From NCBI GenBank assembly GCA_021817025.1, contig JAKAWF010000138.1:1-8286 (forward strand): a stretch of 8,286 nt of DNA, given 5' to 3'. Each line of letters opens with the position of its first letter. The stretch's first letter is position 1. This DNA comes from a bacterium (lineage in GTDB: Bacteria > Chloroflexota > Dormibacteria > UBA8260 > Bog-877). This document shows positions 4,883-8,286 of this stretch, in pieces. Below the pieces are notes generated by a model, which ran no database searches, had not been told where the DNA came from, and worked only from the letters and a program-made list of their open reading frames with translations. The translations under genes and the position numbers were made by a program.

Positions 4883-5766
4883 AGGATGCGCTCGAGCAGT
4901 ACGCGGTGCTGAAGCGATGGACGGTGAGGGATGCGTTCACCGGCAAGGGGCCTGAGACAGCCTTCGTCCGCCAGATGCTGGACTACCGGGCGAGCGAAAC
5001 GTGGTCGGGCCGAGAGGATGACCACTCGTTCCGGGTGGCCGTGCCGGTGAGCGGCGGCATGGACAGCACGACGGCCTGGGAGATGGCGATGGAGTGTGGG
5101 CTAGAGGCGGTGCCCATCTTCCTGCTGTCGCCCGCCCCGTGGAATGATCTGGAGCTGGACTGCTGCCGGGCCTACTATGGCGACCAGCTGGTGGTGCTGG
5201 ACCCCGAACTGCCCAACGTGGTGGACGAGGTGATGCTGCCGGGGCGGAATGCGATCTTCCTGTGGGCGGCGGCGGCCTACCTCAGCACGAATGGCTGGTG
5301 GGGCGAGGTGTGGTTCGGGAACAACCTCGGCTCGACGCGAACGGGCTGGACTTCCGAGACGCCGGTTGTGGGCGGTGACAAGAGCCATCGGTTCCTGCTG
5401 ACGCTGAATCAACTGCTCACGCTGGAGGGCTTCGACGTGCGGGTCCACAGCCCGCTGATGAGCCTGACCAAGCTGGACATGGTGCATTGGTGGCATGAGC
5501 ATCGGCACGCGCCCGACTTCCTGTTCCGAACCTTCTCCTGCCATGCGCCGGTTGACGCCGAGTGGCAGAAGGCGGCTTGTGGACGGTGCCGGGCCTGCTT
5601 CCGCAAGATGGTGGCCTTCAAGGCGTTCGGGCTGGACCCTGACCCGATCTTCCAGCACGGCACCGACTGGACCGCGCGCGTTCTTGAGTACGAAGAGGAG
5701 TTCGGAGCAGCAGAGGGAGATCATAGCGACGTGGCTCAATTCATAGCGCGGTGGGCGGCCAAGTGA
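4879..5766 (+). CDS. queC: QueC: 7-cyano-7-deazaguanine (preQ0) synthase
   Basis: An ATP-dependent enzyme converting CDG and ammonia to preQ0. The start GTG 4879 overlaps the dpdA stop (GTGA), with AGGAGGG (4864-4870) at good spacing. The 295-residue protein has the PP-loop SGGMDST (58-64), the LPGRN motif (120-124), DKSHRFL (167-173) and SPLMSLTKLDMV (191-202), the last matching the TPLM-L-K segment of QueC. Four zinc-site cysteines are present: Cys221, Cys234, Cys237 and Cys240 (SCHA, then CGRCRAC). It is longer than usual bacterial QueC (about 220-230), with some 50 extra residues before the PP-loop and a C-terminal tail of about 45. No glutamine-amidotransferase domain is fused, so it should stop at the nitrile, preQ0. 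It is the last step before DpdA. Confidence 0.93.
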   Translation: MKDALEQYAVLKRWTVRDAFTGKGPETAFVRQMLDYRASETWSGREDDHSFRVAVPVSGGMDSTTAWEMAMECGLEAVPIFLLSPAPWNDLELDCCRAYYGDQLVVLDPELPNVVDEVMLPGRNAIFLWAAAAYLSTNGWWGEVWFGNNLGSTRTGWTSETPVVGGDKSHRFLLTLNQLLTLEGFDVRVHSPLMSLTKLDMVHWWHEHRHAPDFLFRTFSCHAPVDAEWQKAACGRCRACFRKMVAFKAFGLDPDPIFQHGTDWTARVLEYEEEFGAAEGDHSDVAQFIARWAAK

Positions 5767-6125
5767 CCTACCGGATCTCGAAGAACTTCACCTTCTCGGC
5801 GGCGCACCACCTTCCCCAACTTCCGCCCAACCACAAGTGCCACCGGCCTCACGGCCACAACTACCGGGTCCGGCTGGAGCTGGAAGGGGAACTCGACGAG
5901 CGCGGCTTCGTGGTGGACTATGCCGAGCTGGACGCCTTCGGTGACTGGCTGATGCGGAGCTTCGATCACCGCGACCTGAACGATGAGCTGTCGTACCCGC
6001 CGACGGCTGAGCATTTGGCGCGAGAGTGCTACACGCGGGCGTGCATCGAGCTGGGAGCAGCGCTAGTGGCTCGGGTCGGGGTGTCGGAGACCGAGAAGAC
6101 GTGGGCGTGGTACGAGCCGGACTGA
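5763..6125 (+). CDS. queD: QueD: 6-carboxy-5,6,7,8-tetrahydropterin synthase
   Basis: Converts dihydroneopterin triphosphate to 6-carboxytetrahydropterin, step two of preQ0 synthesis. GTG 5763 is chosen over GTG 5751 because it overlaps the queC stop as GTGA, the pattern used elsewhere in this operon, and gives the normal N-terminus MTYRISKNFTFSAAHHL. At 120 residues it has the usual QueD length. Zinc ligands are His15, His30 and His32 (SAAHH and HGHNY), and the catalytic cysteine is Cys26 in HKCHRPHGH. The acid-base pair is Asp68-His69 in FDHRDLN, and the substrate-binding Glu109 lies in SETEKTW. All key residues are present, so the enzyme should be active. Translation is probably coupled to queC, since no good Shine-Dalgarno is visible. 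Confidence 0.93.
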   Translation: MTYRISKNFTFSAAHHLPQLPPNHKCHRPHGHNYRVRLELEGELDERGFVVDYAELDAFGDWLMRSFDHRDLNDELSYPPTAEHLARECYTRACIELGAALVARVGVSETEKTWAWYEPD

Positions 6126-6850
6126 GCCCGCTTGCCGAGGCTCGCTCTACCGGGGGGCTGCTGATCGCGGAGATCTTCGGCCCGACGATACAGGGCGAGG
6201 GGCCAAGTGCCGGACGGCCGGCCACGTTCGTGCGGCTGAGCGAATGCAACCTGCACTGCGTTTGGTGTGACACCGCCTACACCTGGGACTGGCGGCAGTA
6301 CGACCGCGCCAAGGAGCAGCGCATCGAGAGCGTTGAGGACGTCGCTCAGACGGTGCTGGCCAAGGGCGCGCCGATCCTAGTGATCTCAGGCGGGGAACCG
6401 CTGATGCAAGCAGAGGCCGTGGGCCATCTGATCGAGCGGATCAAGAAGGCGCGGCGGATCAAGGTGGAGGTGGAGACCAACGGCACGTTTGCCCCCGCGA
6501 TGGTGGCGCTGCCCAACCGGTTCAACGTGAGCATCAAGCTGAGTGGGAATGGGGCGGACTCCCAGCGCGTGCGGATCAGACCTCACGCCATCGAGGCGCT
6601 GAGGGAGACCGGGCGGGCGGTCTGGAAGTTCGTCGTCTCGGCCAATCAGGCTCAGGAGATCGCGGAGGTGGAGCGGATCGTGGCTCAATTCCGACTCCCG
6701 CCGGGACGGGTGTGGCTCATGCCGGAGGGCACCTACCCTGGCCGGATCCACCTGGGGCTGCAGCGGCTGGTCGAGCCGTGCGTGGAGCATGGCTGGAACC
6801 TCAGTCCGCGCCTGCAAGTGATGATCTGGGGCGCGGCCCGTGGCCGTTGA
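6107..6850 (+). CDS. queE: QueE: 7-carboxy-7-deazaguanine (CDG) synthase
   Basis: A radical-SAM enzyme that turns 6-carboxytetrahydropterin into CDG. The frame is open upstream to 6026, but those codons duplicate queD in another frame. GTG 6107, eight bases after GAGAAG, gives 247 residues and an 18-bp... overlap class start; GTG 6101 is also possible, so the start is uncertain. The core begins LIAEIFGPTIQGEG (19-32), the classic QueE N-terminus. CNLHCVWC (47-54) is the CX3CX2C iron-sulfur cluster motif, followed by DTAYTWDW, which binds substrate in QueE. ISGGEPLMQ (93-101) is the SAM-binding GGEP motif, and VEVETNGTF is the next conserved strand. The C-terminal RVWLMPEGTY stretch also fits the family. 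It overlaps queD upstream and folE by 11 bases downstream. Confidence 0.92.
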   Translation: MVRAGLSPLAEARSTGGLLIAEIFGPTIQGEGPSAGRPATFVRLSECNLHCVWCDTAYTWDWRQYDRAKEQRIESVEDVAQTVLAKGAPILVISGGEPLMQAEAVGHLIERIKKARRIKVEVETNGTFAPAMVALPNRFNVSIKLSGNGADSQRVRIRPHAIEALRETGRAVWKFVVSANQAQEIAEVERIVAQFRLPPGRVWLMPEGTYPGRIHLGLQRLVEPCVEHGWNLSPRLQVMIWGAARGR

Positions 6851-7388
6851 CCGACAGCGGGTATATGCGGCCACGGTCGCGCTGCTCCGAGCCATCGGCG
6901 AAGATCCGATGCGCGAAGGCTTGGCCGAGACCCCGGCGCGGGTGGCGCGCTTCTGGGCCGAGTTCCTGGACGGAGCCGAGCCAGCCCCGACGACGTTCAC
7001 CCACCAGGCGACCGATGACCTGGTGGTGGTCTCGGGGATGCGGGTCTGGTCGCTGTGCGAGCATCACCTGCTGCCCTTCTCGTGCGAGATCGCTGTGGGC
7101 TACCTGCCGAACGGCCATGTGCTGGGGCTGAGCAAGTTCGGGCGGATCGCGCATCACGTCGCGCACCGGCTGCAGTTGCAGGAGCGGCTGGTCCGGGAGG
7201 TGGCTGATGCCGTGGAAGCGGCCACCCGCTGCCCCGACGTGGCGGTGCTGGCCCAGGGCGAGCACCTGTGCATGACCATGCGCGGCATTCGGACCCCGGC
7301 CCTGATGACCAGCTCGGTGATGCGGGGTGGCTTCCGAGATCAGCCCGCGCTCCGGAGCGAGTTCATGGCCATAGCCCGGAAGGCTTGA
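6840..7388 (+). CDS. folE: FolE: GTP cyclohydrolase I
   Basis: Opens the GTP ring to give dihydroneopterin triphosphate, the entry point of preQ0 synthesis. It starts at GTG 6840, inside the end of queE (11-base overlap). The 182-residue protein lacks the long N-terminal arm of some FolE proteins and shows all core motifs: GEDPMREGLAETPARVARFW (20-39), SLCEHHLLPF (71-80), SKFGRIAHHVAHRLQLQE (98-115), and EHLCMTMRGIRTPALMTSS (141-159). Zinc ligands are Cys73, His76 and Cys144. A phage copy raises precursor supply above the host folate pathway and makes the module self-sufficient from GTP. It is the last gene of the operon; its stop codon lies inside the -35 box of the next promoter. Confidence 0.94.
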   Translation: MAVDRQRVYAATVALLRAIGEDPMREGLAETPARVARFWAEFLDGAEPAPTTFTHQATDDLVVVSGMRVWSLCEHHLLPFSCEIAVGYLPNGHVLGLSKFGRIAHHVAHRLQLQERLVREVADAVEAATRCPDVAVLAQGEHLCMTMRGIRTPALMTSSVMRGGFRDQPALRSEFMAIARKA

Positions 7389-7420
7389 CCTTCTCGGGCG
7401 CGGACCTTATACTTAGGGTA
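7385..7420 (+). promoter_or_regulatory. Promoter C (TTGACC-17-TATACT), leaderless
   Basis: TTGACC (7385-7390), exactly 17 bases, then TATACT (7408-7413) make a near-consensus sigma-70/SigA promoter. The -35 box contains the folE stop codon. With TAGGGT next, the expected transcription start is 7420, the A of the next ATG. ACCTTATxxTTAGGGTATG matches promoter B. Confidence 0.8.
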
Positions 7421-7647
7421 TGGACTGGCAAATCCTGGAGACGGCAGAGGAAGCAGAGCGGCTCCGGGGCGACATTGAGGAAGTGGTAGATGGCTGGTTC
7501 AGCACCGGCCCCATTGACTGGGATGAGCTGGTGGACCGGCTGGAGCGACGGCTTCCCGAGAAGGTGTGTTGCTCAGAAGACTGGAGCAGCCCGTTCTTGA
7601 AGCGGGTCAAGCAGATAGCCAAGGCCGCAAGAGCGGCCAGCGCATAG
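7420..7647 (+). CDS. Small acidic phage protein, leaderless
   Basis: A 75-residue protein beginning MDWQILETAEEAERLRGDIEE. The ATG falls on the predicted transcription start and no Shine-Dalgarno precedes it (AGGG is only one base away), so translation is probably leaderless. Residues 8-22 look helical and charged. A GWFSTGPIDWDELVDRLERRLP block follows, then CCSEDW and a basic helical tail ending AKAARAASA. There is no membrane segment or known catalytic motif. The general look is that of short helper or host-interaction proteins in phage early regions, but I cannot name a family. Codon choice is less extreme in G+C than in the operon upstream. It ends 40 bases before the next gene, whose hairpin leader begins right after its stop. 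Confidence 0.75.
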   Translation: MDWQILETAEEAERLRGDIEEVVDGWFSTGPIDWDELVDRLERRLPEKVCCSEDWSSPFLKRVKQIAKAARAASA

Positions 7648-7652
7648 CGGAG

Positions 7653-7687
7653 CGGGCTGGGTAGCAGCCCGAGAACGGAGGACTGGC
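7653..7687 (+). promoter_or_regulatory. Leader element D: GGTAG hairpin plus Shine-Dalgarno
   Basis: CGGGCTG (7653-7659), loop GGTAG (7660-7664) and CAGCCCG (7665-7671) form a perfect 7-bp hairpin. GGAGGACTGGC (7677-7687) then leads directly into the ATG at 7688. Unlike A and B, there is no promoter just upstream, so the element lies between two genes of one transcript. It has the same loop and Shine-Dalgarno block as elements A, B and E, with its own paired stem. Confidence 0.75.
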
Positions 7688-7960
7688 ATGGAGATGACGG
7701 AGCAGCGGTACAGCCAGATCCTGGCTGAAGTGGACCAGGAGTTGGCCGGGTACGGGATCGGCCCGTTGGCTGAGCATGAGAGTTGGTTGATCCACTTCAT
7801 GGCAGAGGTAGCGACGAGCGAGGAGACGGCGGCGGCACTGAACCGCAAGGCAGCGGAGGTGAGGGGCGCGGAGCGCCGACCCGTCGGCCCCTGCGAGTGC
7901 GAGTGCAACCGGGGCGGGTTCTGTGGCGGCTGCGGCCACGCTGGTTGTGGCCGGCGATGA
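7688..7960 (+). CDS. Small protein with cysteine-rich C-terminus
   Basis: A 90-residue protein whose start is fixed by GGAGGA five bases before the ATG within leader element D. Residues 1-60 are soluble and mainly helical (MEMTEQRYSQILAEVDQELA, then EETAAALNRKAAEV). The end is a dense cysteine cluster: Cys69, 71, 73, 79, 82 and 87 in a CECEC-x5-CGGC-x4-C pattern, likely to bind zinc or another metal. I do not recognise the family. It overlaps the next gene, also cysteine-rich, by ATGA, which suggests coupled translation and perhaps linked function. Confidence 0.75.
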   Translation: MEMTEQRYSQILAEVDQELAGYGIGPLAEHESWLIHFMAEVATSEETAAALNRKAAEVRGAERRPVGPCECECNRGGFCGGCGHAGCGRR

Positions 7961-8286
7961 GCGAGGTCAGAAGCGAGCGGCCGATGATGACCTGCGGGTG
8001 CGCGGCGAACGCGACGGATGGCGACGGGCACCCGGCCTGCGCGATCCACGGAACGATCACAGCGGCACCGCCGCCGACCCTGACAGGCAGGACGGCGTTG
8101 TGCCCCGACTGTGACAAGAAGGTGCCGAGCGACATGCGGCTGCCGTTCTTCCAGTTCCGGGGCGAGGGCTCCAGCGCGGCGGTCGATCAGTGCAAGTGCG
8201 GGTACTACGAGATCGCCCATCAGGAGGGCCGGACGCGAGCGGGGCATCCGTTCGAGCCTCACGGGGCCTGGGACTACGACCTGTAC
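7957..8286 (+). CDS. Partial cysteine-rich (zinc-ribbon-like) phage protein
   Basis: An open frame of 110 codons starts at the ATG overlapping the previous stop (ATGA) and runs off the right edge with no stop. In-frame ATGs at 7984 and 7987 are alternative starts, as no clear Shine-Dalgarno is seen. The N-terminal part has CGC (13-15) and PACAIHG (27-33). After a proline-rich spacer come CPDC (49-52) and CKCGYYEIAH (79-88), two half-sites that would make one zinc ribbon. The visible end PHGAWDYDLY is reminiscent of small phage proteins with further Cys residues just beyond, which cannot be checked here. The function is unknown; a nucleic-acid or protein-binding zinc domain is the natural guess. 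Confidence 0.75.
   Translation, partial: MSEVRSERPMMTCGCAANATDGDGHPACAIHGTITAAPPPTLTGRTALCPDCDKKVPSDMRLPFFQFRGEGSSAAVDQCKCGYYEIAHQEGRTRAGHPFEPHGAWDYDLY

Noticed and set aside
5101..5739. 212-codon minus-strand open frame inside queC
   Set aside because: QueC has all its motifs on the plus strand; this frame has no recognisable motif or start signal.
6026..6106. Upstream extension of queE
   Set aside because: These codons come from the queD coding region in another frame and encode Gly/Arg-rich sequence not seen at QueE N-termini.
1..8286. CRISPR array, tRNA genes, insertion sequence or transposase
   Set aside because: No regularly spaced repeats, no tRNA-like cloverleaf with TTCGA arm, and no transposase-like protein were seen.

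Overview
The window reads as part of a G+C-rich tailed-phage or prophage genome, roughly two-thirds G+C by eye. It has densely packed genes with 4-base start/stop overlaps, phage-type replication proteins, and a DNA-modification gene set. TTGAC(C/T)-17-TATxxT promoters, one apparently leaderless gene and the style of the replication protein favour an actinobacterial host. That is an inference and no host marker is present.

Layout. At 1-290 two transcription units diverge: a minus-strand gene that runs off the left edge and a plus-strand 131-residue phage protein (291-686). A long non-coding stretch (687-1036) follows, with a strong GC hairpin and an orphan regulatory element. From 1037 to 7388 ten genes on the plus strand form one tight operon. 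Its first part is replication-like: an initiator-like protein, a helicase-loader-like protein, a small two-helix membrane protein and a possible clamp-like protein. Its second part is a 7-deazaguanine DNA-modification module: a ParB-like protein, DpdA, QueC, QueD, QueE and FolE. After it, a near-consensus promoter drives a leaderless 75-residue gene, then come two small cysteine-rich genes, the last cut by the right edge.

How the genes work together. FolE turns GTP into dihydroneopterin triphosphate, QueD makes 6-carboxytetrahydropterin, QueE makes 7-carboxy-7-deazaguanine (CDG), and QueC makes 7-cyano-7-deazaguanine (preQ0). DpdA is expected to exchange guanine in DNA for this base. No QueF or amidotransferase is visible, so the simplest prediction is dPreQ0 in the phage DNA, as protection from host restriction. 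All four replication-part genes start with ATG and all six modification-part genes start with GTG, which marks a module boundary near 3289.

The most unusual signal is a repeated leader element: a hairpin with invariant loop GGTAG and different, compensating stem sequences, then GGAGGACTGGC and a start codon. It occurs four times (two plus-strand gene starts, one minus-strand gene start, one orphan copy). At the two divergent starts it sits directly behind a TATxxTTAGGG -10 region. It looks like an uncharacterised cis-regulatory leader family of this phage.
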